DNA from: UQRS01 sp964481575
GTDB lineage: Bacteria > Bacillota > Clostridia > Oscillospirales > Acutalibacteraceae
DNA: 64,000 nt
Assembly: GCA_964481575.1 (NCBI GenBank)
Contig: CAYZTR010000007.1
Location: 1-64,000 of the forward strand
Direction: 5' to 3'
Made by a program: the position numbers and the translations under genes
In this document: in pieces, positions 50,658 to 59,098 of the stretch
Layout: every line of letters begins with the position of its first letter
Position numbering within the stretch: position 1 is the stretch's first letter
The notes under the pieces: model-generated
Databases searched by the model: none
Told to the model about the DNA's origin: nothing
The model's input: only the letters and a program-made list of their open reading frames with translations

Positions 50658-51887
50658 TTATTCTGTTACGCTATCCGAATCGGATAAATATCCGAATGTA
50701 TCTAAATAGGCCACACTTTCCAAAAGCGCTGCGCCGCTGGACATGGCCTGCAGCGCACCGGTTCCCTTTACCGGTTTATTCCATTCCGCACCGCAAAGGG
50801 GGGCCTCTTCGCTTGGAATGTTTGACCACATTGCTTCCGCGTTTTTTACCAGAAAATCCGCATAGGTTTCCCGGTTTTGTTCGGTGGTTTCAATCAGCTC
50901 CACCAAATATCTGCAAAAGATTCCTTTAAATGCACCGGCATCACTGTCAGCCGTACCGTCCGCTTGAAGAACGCCGTCACTGTTAACCAGGTGCTTCAAG
51001 GTGTAATTCGCTGTCAGCGTCGCTTTATCCAGATAAGCAGGATCGCCTAAAATCCGGTAAAGCTCCACACAAGCGCCGATATACACCCCTTGGTTATATG
51101 TAAATACCCAGCTATAATCGATGCGGTCATTGCCTTCCCGGTTATAGCCATCCCATACCAGACCGTTATTGTGATTAACGAGCTTACCGTCCCACCACGT
51201 AAAGATCTGAAGGGCCATATCCAAATATTCCTGATCTCCGTACAGGTCATACATGCGACAGGCCAGAATACAGGCCGGCCCCTGTGCCGGAGAATTTCGA
51301 TAATAAATCTGTCCTTTTTGCCAGGAAATTCCTCCCTGGTAATACCAACCGTCCATGATCACTTCATAGAGCAGCTTCAGATCCAGCTCATAATCCGGAT
51401 CCCCGGTAGCCTTGTACAGCTTCGCCATAGCGCAGGCCATCCAGCCCATATCATCATAGAATTCATTGGTCAGGTGATTTCCATTGGCACGTTTTTCCGC
51501 CAGCATCAAATCCTTGGCTCGCTGGGCATAGACAGGATCTCCGGTGCGGAGATAGGCATCGGCCAGAGAATCCACAAACTGGGCCTGAATCCAGTAGTTG
51601 CCACTGCCATTTTCATAGGCGCCTTTTTCCAGAGAATAATAATTGCAAAGGGTACCGTTTTCTCCCAGCATTTGATTCCAAAGGAAAGATTGCATCTGAT
51701 CCGCAATGTGGGACCATTCACTCCGATCCGCCGGCTTCACATAAGAAACCGTGGTATCTGTCAAATCAGCCACCAGAAATTCCCCAGTATAGGCCGATGA
51801 CTGGATCAGAACAGAGCAGACCGTGCCGGTCAGCAGAAGTGCAAGAATGAAACAAGCTGCAAGAATCTGTACTACTACGTCCCTCAT
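50658..51887 (-). CDS. GH76 family alpha-1,6-mannanase, membrane-anchored
   Basis: The 409-residue protein has an N-terminal hydrophobic segment (residues ~5-28) with no clear lipobox, so it is secreted or held by an uncleaved anchor. The remainder is an (alpha/alpha)6-barrel of the GH76 type with the catalytic aspartate pair in NEFYDDMGWMA (D145-D146). GH76 enzymes are retaining endo-alpha-1,6-mannanases that cut the backbone of yeast mannan or related lipomannans. It sits 18 bases upstream of the fused binding-protein gene in the same transcript. Confidence 0.85.
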   Translation of the reverse strand: MRDVVVQILAACFILALLLTGTVCSVLIQSSAYTGEFLVADLTDTTVSYVKPADRSEWSHIADQMQSFLWNQMLGENGTLCNYYSLEKGAYENGSGNYWIQAQFVDSLADAYLRTGDPVYAQRAKDLMLAEKRANGNHLTNEFYDDMGWMACAMAKLYKATGDPDYELDLKLLYEVIMDGWYYQGGISWQKGQIYYRNSPAQGPACILACRMYDLYGDQEYLDMALQIFTWWDGKLVNHNNGLVWDGYNREGNDRIDYSWVFTYNQGVYIGACVELYRILGDPAYLDKATLTANYTLKHLVNSDGVLQADGTADSDAGAFKGIFCRYLVELIETTEQNRETYADFLVKNAEAMWSNIPSEEAPLCGAEWNKPVKGTGALQAMSSGAALLESVAYLDTFGYLSDSDSVTE

Positions 51888-51929
51888 CCGACACGCTCCT
51901 GACGAAAAAATTTAAATAAATTCTATAAT

Positions 51930-51961
51930 GCTACCCGAAGGGAGGAAACCCTCCGGGTAGC
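51930..51961 (-). terminator. Hairpin after the lipoprotein solute-binding protein gene
   Basis: Arms GCTACCCG-GGG and CCC-CGGGTAGC form a GC-rich stem followed on the minus strand by ATTATAGAATTTATTT. It lies 20 bases past the binding-protein stop and could stabilise that message or partially terminate, a common arrangement for abundant binding proteins. Confidence 0.6.
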
Positions 51962-51980
51962 ACATGTTAGAAGTCAGCCG

Positions 51981-53378
51981 TTATGAAACGTCCTTCATGT
52001 ACCGGTTATACAGCGCATCGCCCTGCTTCTGGGCGTCTTCCAGACCCTCAGTTACCGTAAAGGTTCCATTCATAATCGCAACGCAATCACTCTCAAGCGC
52101 CTTTACAAAGTCAGCATTGATGGGGGCGTTAACGGGCTGATCCAGGGTGATCTGATCAAACAGCTCATCCCGCTGCATCAGGTTGTTCTTGACGTCCTCA
52201 CGGCAGCCATCCAGGTACTTGTCATACAGCTCTTGTCTGGTGTTCTTGTTCACCAGGTAAACAGGGTTCCAGGTCTCAGGATTGGCGATAGCATCCCGCT
52301 CCTGCACGCTGGCGGAACCGTTGGTTACAGCCCAGCGAGAGAACAACCAACCGCCGTCAGGATTCTTGGCGCCGGTGGGAATACCATACCACTGCCAAGC
52401 ATAGCCGGAAACGGTGGTCTCGGTCAGGCCGTACTCAGGGCTATCATCATACGGCATAGCAGCGATACCAACCTCAAAATCCTGCGCCAACTTCTGGCCA
52501 TAGCCGATATCGGCAATACCCATAGCAACGTTGCCGCTTTCGAAGGAAACGCCTTCTGCGACTTTTTCAGAACCACCGAAGATCTCGGGGAACTTCAGCA
52601 GGTAGTTCATCACAGCGGTGAACTTATTGTCGTTCACAGTAACCTTACCGGTGTAACGGTCCTGATAGCTGTCGCCGTAGGTCAGGCGCCAGTGCTCAAA
52701 CCACCAGGTGTAATCCAGGAAGCCGGCCTGGGTAACCAAACCGGAAGCATCCGTCTTGGTCATAGCCTTGGCCATATCATACATTTCGCTCCAGGTAGCA
52801 GGCGGAGTATTCCGATCATACCCATTGGCCTCAAAGAGATCCTTATTCCAGACCAAAGCGCCCACAGACACATCGGTGTAAACACCGTATACATGCTGAT
52901 CGCCGTTTTCATCCGGGAAGGTCATGAACATGGAGTACCAGCTGGGAAGATCATCCCAGGTGTAGGACTGATCCTTACACAGGGAAGCATCGGCAGGTGC
53001 GCCGGTAGCAGGATCCACAGGCAGATAATCATCCAGAGGCATAACCAACTTCTTGGCAACAGCTTCTCCCAGAGGAGCAGCAGCAGCGTTGTTGGTGTAA
53101 AACATATCCGGCTGGGTACCGGCCGAGATTGCAGCGGCCAGGGTAGCCAAGCTAAAGTCACTGGAAGTGGAACGATCCAGGTTAATGGTGGGATAGTCTC
53201 TCGACCAAGCCTCCCAATAATCTTCACCGAATGCTCCCCAAACAGTAACATTCAAATCCTCCGGCATGAATCCTTCCCCGGAACCATCGTCCAGGTCATC
53301 GCCGCCGCAGGAAGTCATTGCACCAAAGCTCAAAACCAGGGCGAGACAAAGCAACAAGCTAATGATTCGTTTTGCCAT
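51981..53378 (-). CDS. Sugar ABC transporter solute-binding lipoprotein
   Basis: The 465-residue protein has a lipoprotein signal ending in GAMTSC (Cys24), then an acidic Gly-rich linker, then a CUT1-type binding fold (VTVWGAFGEDYWEAWSRDYP, AISAGTQPDMFYTNN, GAKNPDGGWLFSRWAV). It captures oligosaccharides at the cell surface and delivers them to a permease pair. It has no permease gene next to it, and GH76 genes flank it on both sides, so it probably binds manno-oligosaccharides. Transporter system 2 at 39887-38928 lacks its own binding protein and is the likely partner. Confidence 0.88.
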   Translation of the reverse strand: MAKRIISLLLCLALVLSFGAMTSCGGDDLDDGSGEGFMPEDLNVTVWGAFGEDYWEAWSRDYPTINLDRSTSSDFSLATLAAAISAGTQPDMFYTNNAAAAPLGEAVAKKLVMPLDDYLPVDPATGAPADASLCKDQSYTWDDLPSWYSMFMTFPDENGDQHVYGVYTDVSVGALVWNKDLFEANGYDRNTPPATWSEMYDMAKAMTKTDASGLVTQAGFLDYTWWFEHWRLTYGDSYQDRYTGKVTVNDNKFTAVMNYLLKFPEIFGGSEKVAEGVSFESGNVAMGIADIGYGQKLAQDFEVGIAAMPYDDSPEYGLTETTVSGYAWQWYGIPTGAKNPDGGWLFSRWAVTNGSASVQERDAIANPETWNPVYLVNKNTRQELYDKYLDGCREDVKNNLMQRDELFDQITLDQPVNAPINADFVKALESDCVAIMNGTFTVTEGLEDAQKQGDALYNRYMKDVS

Positions 53379-53461
53379 TCTACATCATTCCTTTCTCAAT
53401 ATTTATCAAAACCGGAAACTCCGGTCAGATACATAGGTTACGGCCGCAGGAAGCAAGCCAA

Positions 53462-54694
53462 TCAATGGGCATTTTGCCACAGCTGTAATAAATACTCCAG
53501 CCGGGCATTGCCCGCCTGATCCAATAAAGAGGGGTTGGATGTAATGCCGCTTTCCGTCCAGCCGCTTATCAGGTAGCCACGTACATCATTGGCAATGCTG
53601 CAGGCATAGGCAATGGTTTGCAAATAGCCTTCAATATACTTCTGGTCGGTGGAAGCATCCACCTCATAAAGCTTCAGATAACCATGGAGCAAGGAGCCGC
53701 CGAACCAGCTGTTGCTGTCTGCAATGTAAAGGGGCTCCTGGCAACGATCCACCGTTTGGGTTTCGCCAAACTGGTCATAAGCGCCTTCGGCGTAAAGCCT
53801 GGCATCCTCCAGGTAAGCGATCTGCCCGGTGATTTGATACAAGGTGGCAGCCGCATAGATCATATTGCCGGTATTATACGAATACTTGGCCCGATCTACC
53901 CCGCCGGTAGATACATTTATATTATCAAAAAAAGTATAATTTTCCGTGTCAAGTAAGGTGGCCTTGGTCCAGTCATACAGATTCTGCGCCCAGGTAAGAT
54001 AGGTTTCCTGTTGGGTGATCTGGTACAGCTGCGCGGAAGCCACCGCCAGGGGTGCGTTGATGCAGGTGTTTTTGCTGGCTTTGTCGTCCTCTTTCCAATA
54101 GACGCCGCCCCCCAGCTTCTCATCCCAGCCGGAATAGCAAAACTGAATCGTGTTTTCCGCCTGGGTCAGCCAATGGGTATCCCCCAGCAGCTGGTAAGCA
54201 TGAATAAATTCCAGGACAACCCAAACATCGTCGTCATAAAAACATTCGGCCCGCCCATCACTGGTGACGCACTGATACACCTGCAACTCATCACTGCGCC
54301 AAGTGGTGCGGTAATTCTCCACACCCTGCAGAGCCTTTAAATACTCGGTTTTTACCGCTTCATCCTCCGGATGCAGTTGCATCCGCAATCCGGCCGCCTC
54401 CATATAGGCGGCATAGCCCCAAAGGGCGGTGGAATCGGTGCTGTTCACCGAATCCTTCATTTCATCCTTGGTCAGGAACCAAAAGGCGTCGCTTAAGGTA
54501 TCCATCAGTGTATCGGCCGCTTCGCCAAAGGCGTCATAGGCCAGCAGCGCTTCTAAGGTCAGGAAACCCTCTTCATCGGATGTGCCGGTTCCCTGAGAAT
54601 TGCGATCCGCTGCCGCATCCTTTTCCCCGCCGCAGGCTGCCAGCGACAGCAACAGGCAAAGCATCAAAAGAAAGGATGTAATCCGTTTTATCAT
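53462..54694 (-). CDS. GH76 family alpha-1,6-mannanase lipoprotein (A)
   Basis: The 410-residue protein has a lipoprotein signal ending LSLAAC (Cys21). The GH76 catalytic aspartates are in ECFYDDDVWVVLEF (D154-D156 region), and later motifs GWDEKLGGGVYWKEDD and SKNTCINAPLA are shared with the other GH76 proteins of the locus. Start at 54694 has AAAGGAG six bases upstream, which excludes 16 in-frame upstream codons. Surface tethering fits action on long extracellular mannan. It follows a GC-rich hairpin. Confidence 0.88.
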   Translation of the reverse strand: MIKRITSFLLMLCLLLSLAACGGEKDAAADRNSQGTGTSDEEGFLTLEALLAYDAFGEAADTLMDTLSDAFWFLTKDEMKDSVNSTDSTALWGYAAYMEAAGLRMQLHPEDEAVKTEYLKALQGVENYRTTWRSDELQVYQCVTSDGRAECFYDDDVWVVLEFIHAYQLLGDTHWLTQAENTIQFCYSGWDEKLGGGVYWKEDDKASKNTCINAPLAVASAQLYQITQQETYLTWAQNLYDWTKATLLDTENYTFFDNINVSTGGVDRAKYSYNTGNMIYAAATLYQITGQIAYLEDARLYAEGAYDQFGETQTVDRCQEPLYIADSNSWFGGSLLHGYLKLYEVDASTDQKYIEGYLQTIAYACSIANDVRGYLISGWTESGITSNPSLLDQAGNARLEYLLQLWQNAH

Positions 54695-54727
54695 GAAATT
54701 CTCTCCTTTCTCCGAATACCATGGGGA

Positions 54728-54758
54728 AGTACAGTCCCGCAAAAAGCGGGACTGTACT
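54728..54758. repeat. 13-bp perfect inverted repeat between two GH76 genes
   Basis: AGTACAGTCCCGC and its exact complement flank an AAAAA loop. There is no T-run on the minus side, so it may be an RNA-processing or stability element, or a partial terminator. Confidence 0.6.
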
Positions 54759-54777
54759 GTATTGTAACATTTAGGAT

Positions 54778-56481
54778 TTAGTTCACCTTAAAGCCGGGAA
54801 CAGTAGACAAGGGGGCAATCCCCTTCTCCGCGTTGCCCTCATAAGCGTCTACCCAGGAACTGGTCATGAACAGTACCCGAACGCTGGCAGACTGATTCAT
54901 AACACTCTTCTGACTTGCCGTAATCGTTGCGGTACTGGAGTGCCAGTCAGGATGGATCCACTCCTGTCCGTTGGTGTAGGTCCGGTTGCTGTAAGCCAGG
55001 AACATGGAGGAACGCACCATTTTCATATACTGGGAAAGCTCCGGATCGGTGGGATCCACATTGTAGAGATTCAAGTAGCCCTCCACCAGATAGGAACTGA
55101 ACCAGGGATTGCCTTCCCGCCACAGAACAGTCCAGTTGCCCTTGTACTTGGTGCGGCTCAGCCACTTATTGGCAGCAGCAGCAGCAATGTTCTTGGCATC
55201 GTCCAGGTAGTCGGCATCGCCAGTACACTGGTACAAACCAACCGCAGCAGACAGCATTTCACCGGTGTTGTAAGTCAACTGCCCGCTGTCCAGCTCAATC
55301 ACGCCGGCATCGTTTGTTATCCACTTATCATACATGATATAGTTGTCAGCCATGAGCTGAGATTTTGCCCAGGCGTAGGTCTTGGTGGCAGCATCCAGAT
55401 AATACTGATCCCCAGTCTCCAGATAGAAGTCCGTCAGCAGATCCACAGCCGGGCAATTGATGCAGGAGTTCTTCTGCTGCGCTTCACCGCTCAGATTGAA
55501 CTGATCCATCCACCAAATACCGCCGCCTTTGTAGGTATCTTCCCAACCGGTGTCGTAAATGTAACGGATCATACGGTCAGACAGGGTCTTATACTTCTGG
55601 TCACCCAACACATGGTAGGCATGGAGATATTCTTTCGCAATCCAGACGTCATCATCATAGAAAACCTGGTTAGCCGCGTTATTGGGATAGCAGGAGAGAG
55701 ACAGATAAGAACCGGAAGCCAACTCACCTTTGCTGTCCTCAATGGCAGTCATATAGGTGCCGTTGCCGCCCTTGATCCGATCCATATCGGACACCACATA
55801 ATACTTCAGGTTGGTCAAGGCCTTTTCATAATCGGCCTGGTAAGCGGTGGGATCATACTGGCAGGCTGCGCCGGTGGCCTCCAGGAAGGAACCATAGCCC
55901 CACAGGGTGATCCAGCCGGAGGGATTCCAGTTGTTGTCCTTGTCCACCAGGGTATCGTAGATGCGGTCCCCATTCCAAATGTGGTTTTCAGAACTGGTGT
56001 TATCCGAATGGTCTGTCTTGCCCAGCAACCAATCCAGAACGGTAGCAGCTGCATTGGCAATCTCAGCAGCAGGAGCCACATCAGCCGGCGCGGCGGTCCC
56101 GATCTCAGGCGGCTTTTCATCCGGATCGCCGGAACTGCTTCCAGAAATCTCTGCACTCTGCACAAAATAACTCAGCACCCATCCCTCAGGCATGATGGTG
56201 CGCTGGGTCAAATTCGGCACAAACACGCTGGAGGTGGCATCCGTCTGGGTCACAGTGGAGTTCTTCACTTTGGAAACCACGGTAGTGGTGGTGGTTTTCT
56301 TCTTGCTGGAACTGGCCACTTTGGAAGATGTGGTGGAAGAAGTGGACTTTGGCTTGGTGGAAGTGATCACAGATTCAATCACTTCGTCTTCGGTGCCGCC
56401 CGTGGTAACGGTCTTGCACCCCGCAAACAATGACAGCATCATGACTACCGCCATTATTGCAGCTAAGAATCGCTTACGCAT
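54778..56481 (-). CDS. GH76 family alpha-1,6-mannanase lipoprotein (B)
   Basis: The 567-residue protein has a lipoprotein signal ending LSLFAGC (Cys22). A Thr/Ser/Lys-rich linker (~30-85) should span the cell wall. The GH76 domain follows from about residue 145 with the catalytic Asp region in NQVFYDDDVWIAKEYL (D276-D278), then GWEDTYKGGGIWW and QQKNSCINCPAVDLL. It is the longest GH76 of the set because of its linker and a longer segment before the catalytic barrel. It lies between the cytoplasmic GH76 gene and mannanase A. Confidence 0.9.
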   Translation of the reverse strand: MRKRFLAAIMAVVMMLSLFAGCKTVTTGGTEDEVIESVITSTKPKSTSSTTSSKVASSSKKKTTTTTVVSKVKNSTVTQTDATSSVFVPNLTQRTIMPEGWVLSYFVQSAEISGSSSGDPDEKPPEIGTAAPADVAPAAEIANAAATVLDWLLGKTDHSDNTSSENHIWNGDRIYDTLVDKDNNWNPSGWITLWGYGSFLEATGAACQYDPTAYQADYEKALTNLKYYVVSDMDRIKGGNGTYMTAIEDSKGELASGSYLSLSCYPNNAANQVFYDDDVWIAKEYLHAYHVLGDQKYKTLSDRMIRYIYDTGWEDTYKGGGIWWMDQFNLSGEAQQKNSCINCPAVDLLTDFYLETGDQYYLDAATKTYAWAKSQLMADNYIMYDKWITNDAGVIELDSGQLTYNTGEMLSAAVGLYQCTGDADYLDDAKNIAAAAANKWLSRTKYKGNWTVLWREGNPWFSSYLVEGYLNLYNVDPTDPELSQYMKMVRSSMFLAYSNRTYTNGQEWIHPDWHSSTATITASQKSVMNQSASVRVLFMTSSWVDAYEGNAEKGIAPLSTVPGFKVN

Positions 56482-56545
56482 AGGGATCTTCCTTTCCTAA
56501 ATGTATTTTAAGAACATATTTGCACGCCAGAAGGCGATCAAACCA

Positions 56546-57628
56546 TTATTTCTGATACTGCTGCTTCCACAGATGCACTTTGTACATGCAGGTAGCAGTA
56601 CCGGACTGATCCAGAATATGAGCATCCTCATCCCGAACGGGAGTCTGCCAATTCTGAGGCAGGAACCCGGTGGCATTCTTTTGCTGCAAAGCATAAGCGG
56701 TAGCCGATGCAAAGCTCAGAATGTAATCATCCACTGGATCGTGGGGATACAAAACCAAATAACCGTCCAACAGCCAGGAGTTAAACCAGGGGGATGAACC
56801 CTTGGTAAAACGATAATACCCGTCGCTCTCCACCTGACCGAAGCCGCCGTTCAAAGCAGACCGGGCGGTACGCTTTGCGTCCTCCAGATAAGCTGCTTCT
56901 CCGGTGATCTCATAGAGGTGCACGCCGGCGCCGATCATGCAGCCGGTATTGTAGGTCCACTTATGGGGTTCCACCGTACCGTCCAGCTTTTTATTGTCCC
57001 AATAGAGGTTATCGGCAGGATCCATCAGGTTCTCTTTGGTCCAGGCATACAGCTTCTTGGCCATTTCCAGGAACTCCGGTTCCTTGGTTGCCTTATAAAG
57101 CTGCGCGGAAACCTTGGCCAGAGGTGCATTGATGCAGGTGTTCTTACTTTCATAATTGTTCACCATCCAGTAAACACCGCCGCCAAGCTTCTCATCCCAA
57201 CCGGTATAGCAGAAGCGGCAAACCCGCTTAGACAGATCCAGCCATTTGGGATCCTTCAAATTCTGGCTGGCATCCAGGTAAGCAATCACCAGCCAGGCGT
57301 TATCATCATAATAAATATCGCCGGAACCGCCGCAGGCAGCAGCATAGGCCAGGTGGTCATCCTCCCGGCAAACCTGATAGGCCCGCAGGCCCTCCAGGGT
57401 ATCTATGTATAACTGTTTGGCATGGGCACAGTCAGGATATGTCTCAAACTGGGCTGCGATGGCTTCCAGATGGCCGCCGTAGGGCCAAAGGAAAGCCTTC
57501 TCTGTGCCGACATATTTTTCCTTCCCGAAATAGCCGGTATCGTTCCAGAATTTCTCCCGAACGGTGGCCAGAAAGGCATGGGCTTCTTCCGCAAAGTTAA
57601 CATCCGCAAACAAAGCAGCATCTATCAT
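56546..57628 (-). CDS. GH76-like enzyme without signal peptide (cytoplasmic)
   Basis: The 360-residue protein starts directly with catalytic-domain sequence and has no signal peptide. It has the GH76 aspartate pair in GDIYYDDNAWLVIAYL (D108-D109), GWDEKLGGGVYW and SKNTCINAPLAKVSAQ, close to those of mannanase A. It probably shortens imported manno-oligosaccharides inside the cell, which would be unusual because GH76 endo-enzymes are normally exported. Its start has GGAGGCG eight bases upstream and lies 14 bases after the GH125 stop, so the two are co-expressed. Confidence 0.85.
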   Translation of the reverse strand: MIDAALFADVNFAEEAHAFLATVREKFWNDTGYFGKEKYVGTEKAFLWPYGGHLEAIAAQFETYPDCAHAKQLYIDTLEGLRAYQVCREDDHLAYAAACGGSGDIYYDDNAWLVIAYLDASQNLKDPKWLDLSKRVCRFCYTGWDEKLGGGVYWMVNNYESKNTCINAPLAKVSAQLYKATKEPEFLEMAKKLYAWTKENLMDPADNLYWDNKKLDGTVEPHKWTYNTGCMIGAGVHLYEITGEAAYLEDAKRTARSALNGGFGQVESDGYYRFTKGSSPWFNSWLLDGYLVLYPHDPVDDYILSFASATAYALQQKNATGFLPQNWQTPVRDEDAHILDQSGTATCMYKVHLWKQQYQK

Positions 57629-57642
57629 GGGGAAACGCCTCC

Positions 57643-58944
57643 TTACGCCTTGACGTAGTCGTTTACGTCATCCAGGCAATCCAGAATGAAGTAAGCCAGC
57701 AGGGAGTTGGCCCAAGCGAACCATTCCCGCGTATAAACGGTGGGATCATTGGCATCAAAGCCCTCGTGCATCACTTCGGTGCCGCCATCACAAGCCATAA
57801 TCGTATTCAGGACCTTTGCTTTTTCGGCCGCATCATCGGTGGTCAGCGCCTGCATCACCAGGGCGATGTGCCAGATGTAACCGGCGGGGGTATGGGGGCT
57901 GCCAATCCCCTTGGCAAAGGAGCCTTCATAATAATAAGGATTCTTTTTGGAAAGGATCATCCGCCGGGTATTCAGGTAGATCGGATCCTTCTGGTCACAA
58001 TACCCCAGATAGGGCAGCGACAGCAGGCTGGGCACATTGGCGTCATCCATAAAGACAGCGTTACCCTTTCCGTCCACCTCATAGGCGTATACCTTTCCAA
58101 ATTCGGGATCATCAAAAACGGCGAACTGCTGAATGCCGGCATCGATCTCTTTCGCCAGCCGCTTGGCCTGGGCGGCCAGCGCTTCATCATGATACACCTG
58201 GGTGTAAATCTCTTGCAGATAGCCCAGAATCACAACGGCAAACATTTCAGAAGGTACCAGATAGCCGTAAACACAGGCATCGTCACTGGGACGGAAACCA
58301 GACCAGGTCATACCGGTGTAGGCTACTTCCGCGCCCTTCCCCTCCCGAACCAAAGTATCGGTGGCAGGACAGTGGAACCGCTCAAAATAGTAGGGAGACT
58401 TTTCCTCATGGTGCTGCTCCGTCTCGAACAAATCCATAATAATCTTGGTGCTTTCCCTGTATTGCTCATTGAAAATGGAGGGATCGCCGGTTTTTTCATA
58501 GTATTTATAGGAAATCCAGACCGGATAGCACAGCGAGTCAATCTCGTACTTGCGTTCCCAGATCCAGCCCTTATTTTCATTGTAATTGGTACGATCGTCT
58601 ACATGATCGCCGCCAACATCACCAAATTCATTGAAGGCGTTGGCATAAGGATCCAAAGCAATGTAGAACATTTGCTTCTGAATCAGGCCCTGGATCATTT
58701 CCTTGATGCCGGGGCAGTCACACATCCGGAGATAGTGCATCACCTGGGCGCTGGAGTCCCGCAGCCACATGGCAGGAATATCGCCGGTGAAAACATAAGT
58801 GGAACCATCCTCATGATACTTCGTGGTAGTTTCCAGAGTGCTGTAATAGCATTTTTTGAACATATTGCGCAGCTTTTGATTGTTAATCTTGGCTGCAATT
58901 TCATCTACGCGCTTGTGAACTTCAGTATAGGTTACGGAACTCAT
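57643..58944 (-). CDS. GH125 family exo-alpha-1,6-mannosidase
   Basis: The 433-residue protein is a cytoplasmic inverting exo-alpha-1,6-mannosidase of family GH125, like the characterised Clostridium perfringens enzyme. Signature regions are FTGDIPAMWLRDSSAQV (~residues 52-68), RKYEIDSLCYPVWI, GMTWSGFRPSDDAC with the putative catalytic acid, and MHEGFDANDPTVYTREWFAWA near the C-terminus with the putative base. It removes mannose from the non-reducing ends of alpha-1,6-oligosaccharides made by GH76. It is the first gene of the enzyme-transporter run, after the terminator of the surface protein gene. Confidence 0.93.
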   Translation of the reverse strand: MSSVTYTEVHKRVDEIAAKINNQKLRNMFKKCYYSTLETTTKYHEDGSTYVFTGDIPAMWLRDSSAQVMHYLRMCDCPGIKEMIQGLIQKQMFYIALDPYANAFNEFGDVGGDHVDDRTNYNENKGWIWERKYEIDSLCYPVWISYKYYEKTGDPSIFNEQYRESTKIIMDLFETEQHHEEKSPYYFERFHCPATDTLVREGKGAEVAYTGMTWSGFRPSDDACVYGYLVPSEMFAVVILGYLQEIYTQVYHDEALAAQAKRLAKEIDAGIQQFAVFDDPEFGKVYAYEVDGKGNAVFMDDANVPSLLSLPYLGYCDQKDPIYLNTRRMILSKKNPYYYEGSFAKGIGSPHTPAGYIWHIALVMQALTTDDAAEKAKVLNTIMACDGGTEVMHEGFDANDPTVYTREWFAWANSLLAYFILDCLDDVNDYVKA

Positions 58945-58976
58945 GAATCAATCCTCCACAGGATTTGCAATTTAAT

Positions 58977-58992
58977 GGAGAGAAAACTCTCC
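58977..58992 (-). other. Small hairpin in the GH125 leader
   Basis: GGAGAG and CTCTCC enclose a four-base loop about 20 bases before the ribosome binding site of GH125. It might influence translation or message stability. Confidence 0.35.
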
Positions 58993-59004
58993 AAGTGAAC
59001 AAAG

Positions 59005-59080
59005 GAAAAAAGGGGTGCCGTGCCGGCCGACCGAATCACAACCGGCACGGCCTCCTTCCGGCTGGCTTACAGCCGGAAGG
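59005..59080 (-). terminator. Double-hairpin terminator after the transmembrane surface protein
   Basis: Two stems in series, TCCTTCCGGCTG (12 bp) and GCCGTGCCGG (10 bp), are followed on the minus strand by CCCCTTTTTT. This should strongly separate the surface-protein gene from the GH125 operon. Confidence 0.85.
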
Positions 59081-59098
59081 ATCCAATCTTATCAGAAA

